64,000 nucleotides of DNA from Sphingorhabdus sp. Alg231-15. GTDB lineage: Bacteria > Pseudomonadota > Alphaproteobacteria > Sphingomonadales > Sphingomonadaceae. This document shows, piece by piece, positions 1 through 9,940 of the stretch (position 1 is the stretch's first letter; each line of letters begins with the position of its first letter). The DNA lies in contig NZ_LT703001.1 in NCBI RefSeq assembly GCF_900149705.1, positions 2,542,001 through 2,606,000 of the forward strand, given 5' to 3'. Both the position numbers and the translations under genes were made by a program. Below the pieces are notes generated by a model, which saw only the letters and a list, made by a program, of their open reading frames with translations, was not told the origin of the DNA and ran no database searches.

Positions 1-940
1 AGTCTGTCTGCCCGGCCAGTAGCGCGCAGACTGCATCCACAATCGGCATGTCGATACCGCGCGCTTTGGCGTCACGCTGGAGCACGGCTGCGGTCGATGC
101 CCCCTCCGCAACCGTGGCGCGATTGGACAACAGTTTGTCCGCCGATTGGCCTTCACCTAGTCCCTTGCCCAAAGAAAAGTTACGCGAGCTGGTGGAAGAA
201 CATGTCAGCACCAGGTCACCCAAACCGCAAAGACCTGACAATGTTTCCCTGCGTGCTCCCCGCGCAGCGCCATAGCGCAGCATTTCGGCAAAGCCGCGGC
301 TGATTATCGACGCACGCGCATTTTGTCCAAGGCCAGCGCCTTCAACCACACCGCAGCCAATGGCGAGGACATTTTTCACTGCACCACCAATTTCGGCTCC
401 GGCAATGTCGTCAGAATAATAGGGTCTGAACGATGGTTTCGAAATGAGCGGATTGAGCTTGTGCCAAAGCTCCTCACTGTCGCAGGCCAGCGTCAGCGCC
501 GTCGGGAGCCCTTGCACGACTTCATGCGCAAATGTGGGGCCAGAGAGTACCGCCAGCGGGCTATCCGGTCGCAGCTCTGTCACAATTTCGCTCATCAGCT
601 GCTGCGTAGCTTCCTCAATGCCCTTGCTGCAGAGGATCAGTGCAGCATCGTTCTTGGGGAGGTTGTTAATCGTTGCGCGCAGATGCTGTGCTGGCGTGAC
701 GATCAAAATGCCTTCGCATGTCTCCAACGCGTCCATATCCGCAATCGCACGGATATTGTGCCGCAGCGGGTAGCCGGGCAGAAAGGCCCGGTTCTCGTGA
801 TTGCTGTTAATTTGCTCGATAACCTCGGTCTCGCGCGCCCAAAGCAGCAATTCTTCGTGCCCTTCAGAAAGTACATGCGCCAGAGCGGTGCCCCATGCAC
901 CGGCCCCAACCACGCCGATTTTTCTCTGCTTTTCGCTCAT
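1..940 (-). CDS. gpsA: NAD(P)H-dependent glycerol-3-phosphate dehydrogenase, 3'-truncated by window edge
   Basis: Reduces dihydroxyacetone phosphate to sn-glycerol 3-phosphate, the backbone precursor of phospholipids; cytosolic. Reading the minus strand from the ATG at 938-940 gives a protein starting [20 protein letters not shown], with the Rossmann loop GAGAWGTA at residues 11-18. About 313 residues are visible, and the frame is still open at base 1, so the C-terminus lies outside the window. The segment [13 protein letters not shown] carries the family's conserved catalytic lysine, and [12 protein letters not shown] is also typical. The start overlaps the stop of tsaD by ATGA, so the two are translationally coupled; tsaD-gpsA order is common in alphaproteobacteria. 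Identification is secure. Confidence 0.95.
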   Translation of the reverse strand, partial: MSEKQRKIGVVGAGAWGTALAHVLSEGHEELLLWARETEVIEQINSNHENRAFLPGYPLRHNIRAIADMDALETCEGILIVTPAQHLRATINNLPKNDAALILCSKGIEEATQQLMSEIVTELRPDSPLAVLSGPTFAHEVVQGLPTALTLACDSEELWHKLNPLISKPSFRPYYSDDIAGAEIGGAVKNVLAIGCGVVEGAGLGQNARASIISRGFAEMLRYGAARGARRETLSGLCGLGDLVLTCSSTSSRNFSLGKGLGEGQSADKLLSNRATVAEGASTAAVLQRDAKARGIDMPIVDAVCALLAGQTD

Positions 941-1971
941 GCCTTAACTCCAGCGCCGCGCGCCTTTTCTGCCGAGGGGTCCAGTGGCCAGCGCGGGCGA
1001 GCCGCGAAATCCAGCGGATCGGTCAATCCATCGGCAAAACGCTCCGCACCGGCCCAAGCGATCATTGCGGCATTGTCCGTGCAAAGCCACTGCGGCGGCG
1101 CAGTAAACTGCATATCATGATCGCTAGCGAGCTTTTCGAGCATTGCGCGTATTGAGCCATTCGCGGCAACACCGCCGGCAACAACCAGGTGAGGCACGGT
1201 TCCATGGTCGCTTAACGCTTTTAAGAGGCGATCTTCCAGGCAATCAACGGTCGCTTGCTGAAAGGATGCCGCAATGTCTTCGGGCCGATAAGCACCACCT
1301 TGATGTGCACGAACAACCGCACTTTTGAGCCCGGCGAAAGAAAAATGCGGCTCTTTTGATCCTTTGAGCGGACGCGGCAGTGGAACCGCATCGGCATCAC
1401 CGGTTTTTGCCAGGGCTTCCACCTTGGGGCCGCCAGGATAGCCAAGACCCAATATTTTCGCTGTTTTATCAAACGCTTCGCCAGCAGCATCATCAATTGT
1501 TGTGGCGAGGCGGCGATATTGCCCAACACCGTCAACGCGCAAAATCTGGCAATGTCCGCCCGAGGCCAGCAGAAGCAGGTAAGGAAAATCCAGATCCGGA
1601 TTGGCAAGCCGTGGGGACAGTGCGTGGCCTTCTAAATGATTGACCGCAACCAGCGGTTTATTCGCAGCCATGGCCAGTGCCTTGCCGGTCACTAGCCCGA
1701 CCATAACACCGCCAATCAATCCTGGCCCGGCCGTTGCGGCAATCGCGTCCACATTATCCAATGTCAGATCAGCTTCGGCAAGCGCCGCTTCGATGAGCGG
1801 CGTGATTATCTCGGCATGGGCACGGGCGGCGATTTCCGGGACCACGCCGCCGTAAGGGGCATGCTCTTCCTCTTGGCCCGCAAGTTTATGGGCCAAAATC
1901 TCGCGATCCGACGTAACCAGCGCAGCGGCTGTCTCGTCGCAGCTCGATTCAATGCCCAAAATTATACTCAT
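937..1971 (-). CDS. tsaD: tRNA N6-adenosine threonylcarbamoyltransferase TsaD
   Basis: Transfers the threonylcarbamoyl group to A37 of ANN-decoding tRNAs (t6A synthesis), acting with TsaB/TsaE in the cytosol. The 344-residue length is normal for the Kae1/Qri7/YgjD family. Visible signatures are the N-terminal [13 protein letters not shown], the metal-binding [11 protein letters not shown] (HxxxH, around residue 112), the ASGGHCQ loop and the C-terminal [11 protein letters not shown]. It is divergent from hemC with only 41 bp between the two starts, so the promoters must be very close or overlapping. Its TGA overlaps the gpsA start. Nothing looks damaged. Confidence 0.97.
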   Translation of the reverse strand: MSIILGIESSCDETAAALVTSDREILAHKLAGQEEEHAPYGGVVPEIAARAHAEIITPLIEAALAEADLTLDNVDAIAATAGPGLIGGVMVGLVTGKALAMAANKPLVAVNHLEGHALSPRLANPDLDFPYLLLLASGGHCQILRVDGVGQYRRLATTIDDAAGEAFDKTAKILGLGYPGGPKVEALAKTGDADAVPLPRPLKGSKEPHFSFAGLKSAVVRAHQGGAYRPEDIAASFQQATVDCLEDRLLKALSDHGTVPHLVVAGGVAANGSIRAMLEKLASDHDMQFTAPPQWLCTDNAAMIAWAGAERFADGLTDPLDFAARPRWPLDPSAEKARGAGVKA

Positions 1972-2012
1972 ATTCCTTTTACTTAAGCCATGGCGGGATT
2001 AGGACAAGTGGC

Positions 2013-2972
2013 ATGACAGCGAATATTGATCCGAAACAGAAATTATTGGCCGGTATTGATCGGCCGTTGCGAATTGGCACGCGGCAATCTCCGCTGGCCA
2101 TGGTGCAAACGGAATTGGCAGCTTCGGCAATATTGGCTGCACATGGGTGGCACCCCGATCGGGTTGAGTTGGTGCCGATGGTGGCAACAGGCGATAAAAT
2201 TCAGGATCGAGCCCTGGCAGAGGTTGGCGGAAAGGCCTTATGGACAAAGGAGCTCGACAGAGCGCTACATAGAGGAGAAATCGACTGCGCTGTTCACAGC
2301 ATGAAGGATGTTGAAACGGTGCGACCGGACGTGTTTACAATCGCAGCCATAATGGAACGAGCGGACGTTCACGATCGTATCGTGGGCACGGAATCGATTG
2401 CCGCGCTGCCGATCGGTGCGGTGGTGGGTACGGCCTCGCCGCGGCGCAAAGCGCAATTGTTGCGACAGCGTGCTGACCTTGATATCCGGCTTATTCGCGG
2501 GAATGTTCAGACCCGTTTGCAGAAAATAGAGGATGGTGAATTTGCAGCGACCATGCTGGCCGCCGCCGGACTGGACCGCTTGGAAATGGGCGATATCGGA
2601 CACAAGATTTCCGAAGATGTTATGCTTCCTGCCCCGGCACAAGGTGCGGTCGGCATCGAGACGCTGGCTGATGATAATCATGTACGCCGCCTGGTCCGGG
2701 AAATCTCGTGTTCGAACACCTCTCGGGCGGTGACCGCAGAACGCTTGTTTCTCAAAGAACTGACCGCGGATTGTCACAGCCCCGTTGCTGCGCTCGCCTC
2801 GGTAGAAGGACTTGAGACCCAATTACAGGCGGAAATCCTGCTACCCGACGGCAGTGAGAGTGTCCGCGATTCTTCCAGTTTTGAAAATGGTGATGTGCGA
2901 GCGCCTGCCCGTCTCGCCAAGAAGATGCTGGGAAGGGCGAGTCCCGCATTACGTGCTGTTTTTGGCCGATGA
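2013..2972 (+). CDS. hemC: Hydroxymethylbilane synthase (porphobilinogen deaminase)
   Basis: Condenses four porphobilinogen units into hydroxymethylbilane in tetrapyrrole/heme synthesis. The 319-residue protein shows RIGTRQSPLAMVQT near the N-terminus, VHSMKDVETV, VGTASPRRKAQLL (substrate-binding arginines) and PAPAQGAVGIE. The dipyrromethane-cofactor cysteine is probably the Cys of TADCHSPVAA; this loop differs from the E. coli GGCQVP form. The stop overlaps the start of hemD by ATGA, giving a coupled hemCD pair. Confidence 0.97.
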   Translation: MTANIDPKQKLLAGIDRPLRIGTRQSPLAMVQTELAASAILAAHGWHPDRVELVPMVATGDKIQDRALAEVGGKALWTKELDRALHRGEIDCAVHSMKDVETVRPDVFTIAAIMERADVHDRIVGTESIAALPIGAVVGTASPRRKAQLLRQRADLDIRLIRGNVQTRLQKIEDGEFAATMLAAAGLDRLEMGDIGHKISEDVMLPAPAQGAVGIETLADDNHVRRLVREISCSNTSRAVTAERLFLKELTADCHSPVAALASVEGLETQLQAEILLPDGSESVRDSSSFENGDVRAPARLAKKMLGRASPALRAVFGR

Positions 2973-3691
2973 CACCTTCGATTCTCATTCTGCGGCCGAA
3001 TGATAGCGCTCGCGAAACGGCTCAGCGCGCTGCACTACTTGGTTTGACGAGCATTATTGATCCACTGTTCGTTGTTGAACCACTGAAATGGTCAGCGCCG
3101 CCGGCACAAGAATTTGATGCCTTGATGCTGACAAGCGCCAATGCAGTGACCTTTGGTGGCAAAGCGCTTGATGCCTATAAAACCTTGCCTGTGCTTGCGG
3201 TCGGTTCGGCAACGGCAGCCGCGGCGGAGCAAGCGGGTTTTAATGTCGCCGTAACCGGGGATCGCGGTGCGGATGATCTGTTACGGTCGTTAGCCGACGA
3301 CCAATATTCTCGCATTTTAAGGCTTACCGGCAAAGACCATGTGAGGCTTGCACCATCAGGTCGAAGGATAGCGCTGCAACAAGTTTATCAGGCGCGTGCA
3401 TTGACCTTGGGTGACACGGCGCAGGCCGCCTTGAGGAAAGGACATGTTGTTCTGCTTTATTCGGTGCGGGCAGCCAGAATACTGAGCGATGAGATGGAAC
3501 GTGTCGGCCTTGATCGCTCGGTCAACCACATCGTCGCTCTGTCGGCCAATATCGCGGCCGCCGCCGGGGAGGGATGGAAAAGCATCCAGACAGCGGAAGA
3601 GCCAACCGACGACGCTTTACTGTCTCTGGCGGGGCGACTATGTCTAGATAAAGAGATCGGGAAGGGCGAAGCGCCCACAAATAGCATCTAA
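2969..3691 (+). CDS. hemD: Uroporphyrinogen-III synthase
   Basis: Cyclises hydroxymethylbilane to uroporphyrinogen III with inversion of ring D. The 240-residue protein has the expected two-lobed HEM4 layout. The N-terminus SILILRPNDSARETAQ and the segments LMLTSANAV and VLLYSVRAARIL fit the family, which is otherwise poorly conserved. Its position overlapping hemC by 4 bp is the strongest support. The stop is 9 bp from the next gene, so the three genes are probably one transcript. Confidence 0.93.
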   Translation: MTPSILILRPNDSARETAQRAALLGLTSIIDPLFVVEPLKWSAPPAQEFDALMLTSANAVTFGGKALDAYKTLPVLAVGSATAAAAEQAGFNVAVTGDRGADDLLRSLADDQYSRILRLTGKDHVRLAPSGRRIALQQVYQARALTLGDTAQAALRKGHVVLLYSVRAARILSDEMERVGLDRSVNHIVALSANIAAAAGEGWKSIQTAEEPTDDALLSLAGRLCLDKEIGKGEAPTNSI

Positions 3692-3700
3692 GGAACTGGA

Positions 3701-4672
3701 ATGAACCGGGACTATGAAAAAATTGCGTCGTCAGGCGGTAAGAGCAATTTGACGCGCAATGTTCTCGTCCTGATGGTTGTCGCTTTTGTTGGCGGCGCAA
3801 TACTGACCGGCTGGGTTTTCTCACGTTATAATCCATTTGAAAGTGCTGAGGCGGAAAGCACGACTGTTGAAGGGGCGGCGAAAGAACAAACGGCGGTTCC
3901 GGCCGATCCAGCTGCTGCGTTGGCAAAGCGGATCGATTCGGATGGCACGGTGCTTCCGCCGCCAGTCGAGCCGGTACCAACCGAAATTCCATTGATCACA
4001 CCAGACAAGGAACGGGCGCTGGCTGTCCGCGTTGCCGATCTTGAAGACAGGTTATCCCGCATCAATGTCCAGGCCCAAGCGGCATCAGGCAATGCCGCAA
4101 GGGCAGAAGGCCTGCTCATTGCCTTTGCAGCACGTCGGGCTCTCGATCGAGGATCACCGCTGGGATATATAGAATCGCAGCTGAGACTGCGTTTCGGCGA
4201 TGCACAACCCAAGGCTGTGACGACAATCGTCAACGCATCGCGCGAACCGGTCACGCTGGAAGAATTGGCAACCGGACTTGATGATATCGGTCCTGCCTTG
4301 ACCAGCGGCTCAAGCGGTGAAGGTTTCTGGACCGATTTCAAACGCGAAATGTCCGAGCTATTTGTTATCCGGCGGGATGGAACCCCATCGCCAATCCCTC
4401 AGCAGCGGTTGATACGCGCCAAGCGCTATGTGGAAAATGGCAATGTCGATGCTGCGATTGCAGAGATTGATAAAATGCCCGGCAGCACAAATGGCGATGA
4501 ATTGACCGGCCAATGGGTTGAGAAAGCCCGACGTTACAACGAAGCGCGCCGTGCATTGGATGTCATTGAAACGGCCGCGATACTGGAGCCGCAACAGTTA
4601 CGAACAGCGGAAGGCGAGCGGGTTGATCAACCCTCGCCACTGGCCCCAGTGACGCCGATCCCTGCTCCCTGA
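3701..4672 (+). CDS. Mitofilin/COG4223-like inner-membrane protein
   Basis: A 323-residue protein with a short cytoplasmic N-terminus, one transmembrane helix at about residues 22-42 (NVLVLMVVAFVGGAILTGWV), an acidic and proline-rich linker, a short helical segment (ERALAVRVADLEDRLSRINV) and a helical C-terminal half. In alphaproteobacteria the gene after hemD usually encodes a mitofilin (Mic60)-type protein implicated in envelope shaping; the topology and position match, but this copy is short. The assignment is by synteny and topology, not by a catalytic motif. It sits 9 bp after hemD and converges on the thioesterase gene with only 3 bp between the stops. Confidence 0.75.
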   Translation: MNRDYEKIASSGGKSNLTRNVLVLMVVAFVGGAILTGWVFSRYNPFESAEAESTTVEGAAKEQTAVPADPAAALAKRIDSDGTVLPPPVEPVPTEIPLITPDKERALAVRVADLEDRLSRINVQAQAASGNAARAEGLLIAFAARRALDRGSPLGYIESQLRLRFGDAQPKAVTTIVNASREPVTLEELATGLDDIGPALTSGSSGEGFWTDFKREMSELFVIRRDGTPSPIPQQRLIRAKRYVENGNVDAAIAEIDKMPGSTNGDELTGQWVEKARRYNEARRALDVIETAAILEPQQLRTAEGERVDQPSPLAPVTPIPAP

Positions 4673-4675
4673 TTT

Positions 4676-5074
4676 TCAGCCTTCGGGCAAAAACAGTTCT
4701 GCCAATTCCGCGGGCACGCGGACAGGCCGGCCGCTGGTCTGGTCGATAATCGCCCAATTGGTCTTGGCGGATACTTTCAATTTACCGTCATCGCCTGCGA
4801 AACTGACATTGCGCCAGAACCGGGCGCCCTTGGGCGGCTCTGAGATCCACGTTCGTCCGGTGACGGTTTCGCCAGCATTGACGTTCCCGCGATAGTCAAT
4901 TTCGTGCCGGGTCACGACCCAGATATAGCGGTCAATATATTCCTGTGGCGCGGTCGCCTGCCAATGGGCTGTGGCCATGTCCTGTATCCAGCGCACCCAC
5001 ACCGCATTGTTGACGTGACCTAGCTCGTCAATATCTTCTGCCTGAGCAGTAATTTCGAGGAAATGTTCATTCAT
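4676..5074 (-). CDS. Acyl-CoA thioesterase, 4HBT hotdog fold (YbgC/FadM-like)
   Basis: A 132-residue single hotdog domain. The signature helix DIDELGHVNNAVWVRWIQD contains the Asp-x-x-x-His-x-N pattern of 4-hydroxybenzoyl-CoA-type thioesterases. It probably hydrolyses acyl-CoA or aryl-CoA thioesters in the cytosol; the true substrate cannot be read. Its start overlaps the stop of the S9 peptidase gene by 4 bp, so the two are co-translated, although a functional link between them is not obvious. A second, distinct 4HBT protein lies at 9198-9683. Confidence 0.88.
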   Translation of the reverse strand: MNEHFLEITAQAEDIDELGHVNNAVWVRWIQDMATAHWQATAPQEYIDRYIWVVTRHEIDYRGNVNAGETVTGRTWISEPPKGARFWRNVSFAGDDGKLKVSAKTNWAIIDQTSGRPVRVPAELAELFLPEG

Positions 5075-7233
5075 TTCACAGAATCAGTCCCACTCATTTG
5101 CCACAGAATAAATGCAAATTCTTCTGCGACCTCCTCAATCCGGTTCCAGCGTCCCGACTTGCCGCCATGGCCCGCGCCCATATTGGTTTTGAGCAGCAGA
5201 ATATTGTCATCCGTCTTGGTTGCGCGCAGTTTTGCGGCCCATTTGGCGGGCTCCCAATAGGTTACGCGCGGATCGTTGAGGCCGCCCGTGATCAACATCG
5301 GCGGATAGTTCTGCGCGCTCACCTGATCATAGGGGGAATAGCTGCGGATATATTCAAAGGCCGCTTTGTCGGTGATCGGATTGCCCCATTCCGGCCATTC
5401 GCCGGGCGTGAGCGGCAGGCTTTCGTCCTGCATCGTATTGAGGACGTCGACAAAAGGCACATGTGCGACAATAGCGCCCCATAGATCGGGATCGCTATTG
5501 ACAATTGCACCCATCAACTCTCCGCCAGCAGACCCGCCAGAGGCACTTATGCGGCCCTTGGCGGTATAGCCTTTGCCGGCGAGACCTTTGGCGACGTCGA
5601 CAAAATCGTTGAACGTATTGGTTCGCTGCATCAGCTTGCCCTGCAGATACCAGTCACGGCCGAGATCATCGCCGCCACGGATATGGGCGATAGCGTACAC
5701 GAAGCCGCGATCGACGAGCGATAGCCTTGTGGTCGAAAAGCTAGGCGGGACCGCATAGCCATAAGCGCCATAAGCATAGAGATGCAGCGGCGCACTGCCA
5801 TCCAGTTTTGTGCCATTTTTATAGACCAGCGAAACCGGAACCATCGCCCCGTCCCGTGCCTTTATGCTCAGGCGTTCAGTGGTGTACTGGCTTGCATCAT
5901 AGCCCGAGGGAATTTCCTGAACCTTCAGCGTTTCGAGACTTTTGTCGGCCAGCGTGTAGTCATAGACCGTATCCGGCGTGACCATCGACTCATAACTGAG
6001 CCTTAGCTTGCTGACATCATATTCCGGATTATCGTCGAGTCCGGCATTATAGCTAGCCTCGGGAAAAGCGATGCGCTCTATCTTCGTCGGATCGGCATAG
6101 GAGCGGATCTCGACTTGATCGAGACCATTGTCGCGGCCTTCGGTGACAAAGAAATCCTTGAATGCCGTCATGTCGGTCAGATAAAATTCGTCTGAACCGG
6201 CGATAAGCGTTACCCACTCGCCGGGCTTATCCAGCGATGCCGTCGCTAGCCGGAAATTCACATGATCATCATTGGTGAGAATATAGAGCGAGCCATCATG
6301 TTCCTCGACCGAATATTCGCGGCCCTTTTTTCGCGGGGAAATCAACAGCTGCTCAGCTGTCGGATTGTCGGTTGGGACCAAACGTACTTCACTGGTCTCA
6401 TTGTCGCCGGTTGCGATGACGATGTATTTTTCCGATTGGGTGAGGCCAATGCCAACGGTAAAGCCGTCCTGATTTTCCTTATACAGCTCGATATCGTCTT
6501 TGGGGTCGCTGCCGATCACATGCAGACGGGCATTGTCGGTGCGCCAGTTTTCATTGGCGAGGCCATAGAGAAGGTTTTTGGAATCCGCTGACCAGACTAG
6601 ACTAGAGAGGGTACCGGGAATGACGTCCGTCAGCATTTCGCCGGTTTCAAGATTCTTGACACGCGCCTCAAATCGCTCGGCACCGGTATCATCGACAGAA
6701 AAGGCCAGCAGCTTGCCGTCAGGACTGACCGCCATGGCGCCTAGCCGGAAATATTCCTTATCCTTGGCCAGCGCATTTTCATCAAGGATCAGCTGATCTG
6801 CGCCACCGGAAACAGATTTCCGGTAATGCTGCTTATATTGCATGCCCTCTTCAAACTTCGCCCAATAGACCCAGTCGCCATCTTTTTGCGGGACCGAGCT
6901 TTCATCCTCTTTGATCCGCGCCTTCATCTCTTTGAACAGCTCGTCGGTGAGCGTCTTCTGCCCAGCCATATTCTGTTCAAACCAACGATTCTCGGCCTTC
7001 AGATAATCAAGCACATCCTCATCATCGACCTTGGGATAACTTTGATCCTTCAGCCAGTGATAGGGGTCGCTGACGGTATAGCCATGGCGCTCATAACTAT
7101 AGGGCCGCTGTTCTGCGACAGGCGGTTTTTCGAGTTTTTTTGTCATAGTCTCTTCTGTTGTTTCAGATGCGGCAAAAGTGGATGTGGCGGCCAGGCTGAT
7201 GGCCAATATCAGGGGACAAATTATCTGTTTCAT
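5071..7233 (-). CDS. Exported S9 family oligopeptidase (oligopeptidase B / prolyl oligopeptidase type)
   Basis: A 720-residue serine peptidase cutting short peptides. Residues 1-22 form a Sec signal peptide, so it acts in the periplasm. A beta-propeller domain (about 40-430) precedes the alpha/beta-hydrolase domain. The catalytic Ser is S568 in GGSAGGELMG, with Asp D654 in GGLNDPRV and His H689 in GAGHGGKSGR. Sequence style (YAYGAYG, HIRGGDDLGRDWYLQGK) favours the oligopeptidase B branch over true prolyl oligopeptidase. It is divergent from the aminopeptidase P gene, so the roughly 90-bp space between them should hold both promoters; together they suggest peptide scavenging. Confidence 0.93.
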   Translation of the reverse strand: MKQIICPLILAISLAATSTFAASETTEETMTKKLEKPPVAEQRPYSYERHGYTVSDPYHWLKDQSYPKVDDEDVLDYLKAENRWFEQNMAGQKTLTDELFKEMKARIKEDESSVPQKDGDWVYWAKFEEGMQYKQHYRKSVSGGADQLILDENALAKDKEYFRLGAMAVSPDGKLLAFSVDDTGAERFEARVKNLETGEMLTDVIPGTLSSLVWSADSKNLLYGLANENWRTDNARLHVIGSDPKDDIELYKENQDGFTVGIGLTQSEKYIVIATGDNETSEVRLVPTDNPTAEQLLISPRKKGREYSVEEHDGSLYILTNDDHVNFRLATASLDKPGEWVTLIAGSDEFYLTDMTAFKDFFVTEGRDNGLDQVEIRSYADPTKIERIAFPEASYNAGLDDNPEYDVSKLRLSYESMVTPDTVYDYTLADKSLETLKVQEIPSGYDASQYTTERLSIKARDGAMVPVSLVYKNGTKLDGSAPLHLYAYGAYGYAVPPSFSTTRLSLVDRGFVYAIAHIRGGDDLGRDWYLQGKLMQRTNTFNDFVDVAKGLAGKGYTAKGRISASGGSAGGELMGAIVNSDPDLWGAIVAHVPFVDVLNTMQDESLPLTPGEWPEWGNPITDKAAFEYIRSYSPYDQVSAQNYPPMLITGGLNDPRVTYWEPAKWAAKLRATKTDDNILLLKTNMGAGHGGKSGRWNRIEEVAEEFAFILWQMSGTDSVK

Positions 7234-7322
7234 AACGCCTCTTATCAGGGAAATTGGTGGCGGAAATCGTCTGAAACACCTATGTGTTTGCTAAGCAGCT
7301 AATTCAAGGAGTTTTACGGCCG

Positions 7323-9110
7323 ATGTTGATGTCCACTTATGAAGCAAGGCTCGCTGCCCTGCGCGAGCAAATGGCAAAAGACGGTCTTGATGGTTTTGTC
7401 GTTCCGATCTGTGATGAACATATGAGCGAATATGTCGGCGACTATGCCCAGCGCTTAGCCTGGCTTACAGGCTTTGGTGGCTCCGCTGGTTCTGCCGTTG
7501 TGCTCAAGGACAAGGCCGCGATTTTCATAGACGGGCGCTATACGATTCAGGTGCGCGATCAGGTTGACGGCAATCTCTATGAATATGTCGGCACGGCGGA
7601 TCAGAGTGTTATTGACTGGCTCGGAGCCAACGCACCCGAGGGTTCTACTATTGGCTATGATGCGTGGTTGCACACGCAGGATTGGGTCAAATCAGCAGAA
7701 AAGAAACTCACGAAACAAAAGGCTAAACTGATCGCGGTAACGGCCAATCCGATTGATTCGGTTTGGGAAGATCAGCCAGAGCCATCATTGGCCAAATTGG
7801 ATGTGCAACCGGATGAGTTTGCCGGAAAAAGTGCGGCGGACAAGCGTGCAGACATTGCCGGATGGTTGAAGGAAGAAGGACTCGATGCAACCGTGATTGC
7901 AGCGCTCGACTCGGTCGCCTGGGCATTTAACATTCGCGGCAAGGATATTAGCAATACTCCGGTTCCGCGTGGCTATGCGATCATCAAAGCGGATGGCAAT
8001 GCAGAACTGTTTGTTGCACCAGAAAAATTGACAGACGATGTCCGTGTGCATCTCGGCAACGCGGTTGCATTGCGGGACTATAGCGAATTTCCCGATGCGC
8101 TGTCCGAATATGATGGCCAGAAGATCGGTGTTGATCCGGAACGTTCTGTAGCCGCAATATTTGGGCAGCTCGAAGGGGCTGGCGCCACAATATTGAAGCG
8201 GCGCGATCCCACCATACTCGCCAAAGCAATCAAGAATGAAACCGAAATCAACGGCCACAAAGCTGCGCAGGCGCGCGATGGTGCTGCGCTAAGCCAGTTT
8301 CTGCACTGGTTTGCACAAGAGGCCCCCAAGGGCGGTCATGATGAACTGTCCGTCGCAGCCAAACTTTTCGAGTTTCGCGGGCAATCCGACAAGCTGATGG
8401 ATCTGTCCTTCCGCACCATTTCGGGTGCCGGTCCAAACGGCGCGTTATGTCATTATAGCGTGAACGAGGAAACCAATCGCAAGATTGAAACCGGTACGCT
8501 CTATCTTGTCGATAGCGGCGGGCAATATCGTGATGGCACCACCGACGTGACCCGGACCATGGCGGTTGGCGAGCCCTCTGCGGAAATGATCAAGCGCTAT
8601 ACCCAGGTTCTACAAGGTCATATCGCACTCGCCACAGCTTTGTTTCCCAAAGGGACTACAGGCGGGCAGCTCGACATATTGGCGCGGCAATATCTTTGGG
8701 CGGACGGTGTCGATTATGCGCATGGCACAGGCCACGGTGTCGGTGCCTATCTTTCCGTTCATGAAGGCCCTCAGAGAATTGCCGCTTTTGGTGGCTTCAA
8801 CGAGCCGCTGGTTGCCGGGATGATCTGCTCGAACGAGCCGGGCTATTACAAGACCGATGCCTTCGGGATCCGCATCGAAAACCTTATTCTGGTCGAAGAG
8901 CGCGCGGTTCCTGGGGCGGAGCAGGATATGCTGGGTTTTGAAACGCTGACCTTTGCTCCGCTCGAACGGTGCTTGATTGATATCGGAATCCTGTCTGATG
9001 CACAGCGCCAATGGGTGGATGATTATCATATACAGGTGCTTGAAACGGTTGCGCCCCAATTGGAGGGCGACGCACTGCATTGGCTTAAGGAGCAATGCGC
9101 GCCTCTATAG
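7323..9110 (+). CDS. Xaa-Pro aminopeptidase (aminopeptidase P, M24B, long form)
   Basis: Removes N-terminal residues preceding proline. About 595 residues with three parts: two creatinase-like N-terminal domains and a C-terminal pita-bread M24 domain, the layout of eukaryotic-type APP1 rather than short bacterial PepP. Metal ligands are visible: D397 and D408 in DSGGQYRDGTTDVTRT, the His of HGTGHG (H467/H471 region), the Glu of NEPGYY (about 505) and the Glu of IRIEN. The ATG at 7323 is preceded by AAGGAG at 7306-7311; a GTG at 7284 in frame is upstream of that site and less likely. No signal peptide, so cytosolic. Confidence 0.93.
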   Translation: MLMSTYEARLAALREQMAKDGLDGFVVPICDEHMSEYVGDYAQRLAWLTGFGGSAGSAVVLKDKAAIFIDGRYTIQVRDQVDGNLYEYVGTADQSVIDWLGANAPEGSTIGYDAWLHTQDWVKSAEKKLTKQKAKLIAVTANPIDSVWEDQPEPSLAKLDVQPDEFAGKSAADKRADIAGWLKEEGLDATVIAALDSVAWAFNIRGKDISNTPVPRGYAIIKADGNAELFVAPEKLTDDVRVHLGNAVALRDYSEFPDALSEYDGQKIGVDPERSVAAIFGQLEGAGATILKRRDPTILAKAIKNETEINGHKAAQARDGAALSQFLHWFAQEAPKGGHDELSVAAKLFEFRGQSDKLMDLSFRTISGAGPNGALCHYSVNEETNRKIETGTLYLVDSGGQYRDGTTDVTRTMAVGEPSAEMIKRYTQVLQGHIALATALFPKGTTGGQLDILARQYLWADGVDYAHGTGHGVGAYLSVHEGPQRIAAFGGFNEPLVAGMICSNEPGYYKTDAFGIRIENLILVEERAVPGAEQDMLGFETLTFAPLERCLIDIGILSDAQRQWVDDYHIQVLETVAPQLEGDALHWLKEQCAPL

Positions 9111-9197
9111 AGAATCTGATCAACACCGACTGTCTCGGCGTCCTGAAATTAATTCAGGATGATGAGCGCCCATTTACCAAGGATTACGACCCCTAGA

Positions 9198-9683
9198 ATG
9201 ACAAATGAAACCAATGACCCTCGCGCCGGCTTTCGCCTGATCACGCCGTTGCGGGTGCGCTATGCCGAAGCGGATATGCAAGGCATCGTGTTCAACGCAA
9301 ACTATCTTGCCTTTGCCGATATCGGTGTGACCGAATATTTTCGCCAACTGGTGGGCGCGCAAGGTAATGAAGATTCTCCCGGCAAGTTCATGGAACTATT
9401 TGGCGGCGACAACTGGGTGCGCCATGCCGAGGTCGATTTCCGTGCACCGGCCAAGGCCGATGATCTGATTGACGTCTGTCTGCGCATCACCCGATTCGGT
9501 CGGACCAGCTATTCCGCCATTGCGCATATAATACGCGAAGATACGTTGCTGAACGTCGTGAAGCTGACCTATGTCTGGTTTGACCCGGCGACGGAAGAAG
9601 TAACACCGGTAGCGCAGAGCTTCATTGATGCGGTTACCGATTTTGAGATTATTGAGCCGGAAAGAGCTGTGGTCGCCGTCTAG
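9198..9683 (+). CDS. Acyl-CoA thioesterase, 4HBT hotdog fold
   Basis: About 161 residues from the ATG at 9198. The motif RYAEADMQGIVFNANYLAFAD is the hallmark of the YbgC/4HBT family, with the Asp in the position of the catalytic acid. Two further in-frame ATGs at 9159 and 9162 would add 12-13 residues without family similarity; an AAGGA at about 9179 slightly favours 9198 but is far upstream, so the start is uncertain. It follows the aminopeptidase on the same strand after about 90 bp. The substrate is unknown. Confidence 0.87.
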   Translation: MTNETNDPRAGFRLITPLRVRYAEADMQGIVFNANYLAFADIGVTEYFRQLVGAQGNEDSPGKFMELFGGDNWVRHAEVDFRAPAKADDLIDVCLRITRFGRTSYSAIAHIIREDTLLNVVKLTYVWFDPATEEVTPVAQSFIDAVTDFEIIEPERAVVAV

Positions 9684-9690
9684 CCAGCTT

Positions 9691-9828
9691 TTAATCCACG
9701 TTATCGCCCTGCAAATCCTTGGCCTGCGACTTGCGGCGCCGCAAATTGGCGCGCAACTGTTCAGCAAGGCGCTCAGCCTTTTCGGCTTCCTTGCGTTGTT
9801 TCTCGGACTTTGGTTGCGGTTTGGGCAT
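9691..9828 (-). CDS. Small basic hypothetical protein (45 aa)
   Basis: Reading from the ATG at 9826-9828 gives a 45-residue, highly charged, probably all-helical protein: MPKPQPKSEKQRKEAEKAER then an Arg/Lys-rich helix (LRANLRRRKSQAK). Small proteins of this style recur in sphingomonads by recall, which supports it being a real gene; a longer in-frame start at 9930 would add an unrelated 34-residue extension running close to tRNA-Thr and is rejected. Possible nucleic-acid binding is inference from charge only. It converges on the thioesterase gene, 7 bp apart. Confidence 0.65.
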   Translation of the reverse strand: MPKPQPKSEKQRKEAEKAERLAEQLRANLRRRKSQAKDLQGDNVD

Positions 9829-9940
9829 GGATAATATTTGCCAGCCTGCAATCAAAAATGCAACTCCGCTTGACAAGTCCTTAACCCTTTCGCCATAGGC
9901 GCGGGGCTTGGAGCAGATGGCTCCTCGCAATCAAAACAGT

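Noticed and set aside
323-1120. 265-codon open frame on the plus strand
   Set aside because: It is antisense to gpsA and tsaD, whose products are clearly conserved; the plus-strand translation is Arg/Cys-rich with no family features.
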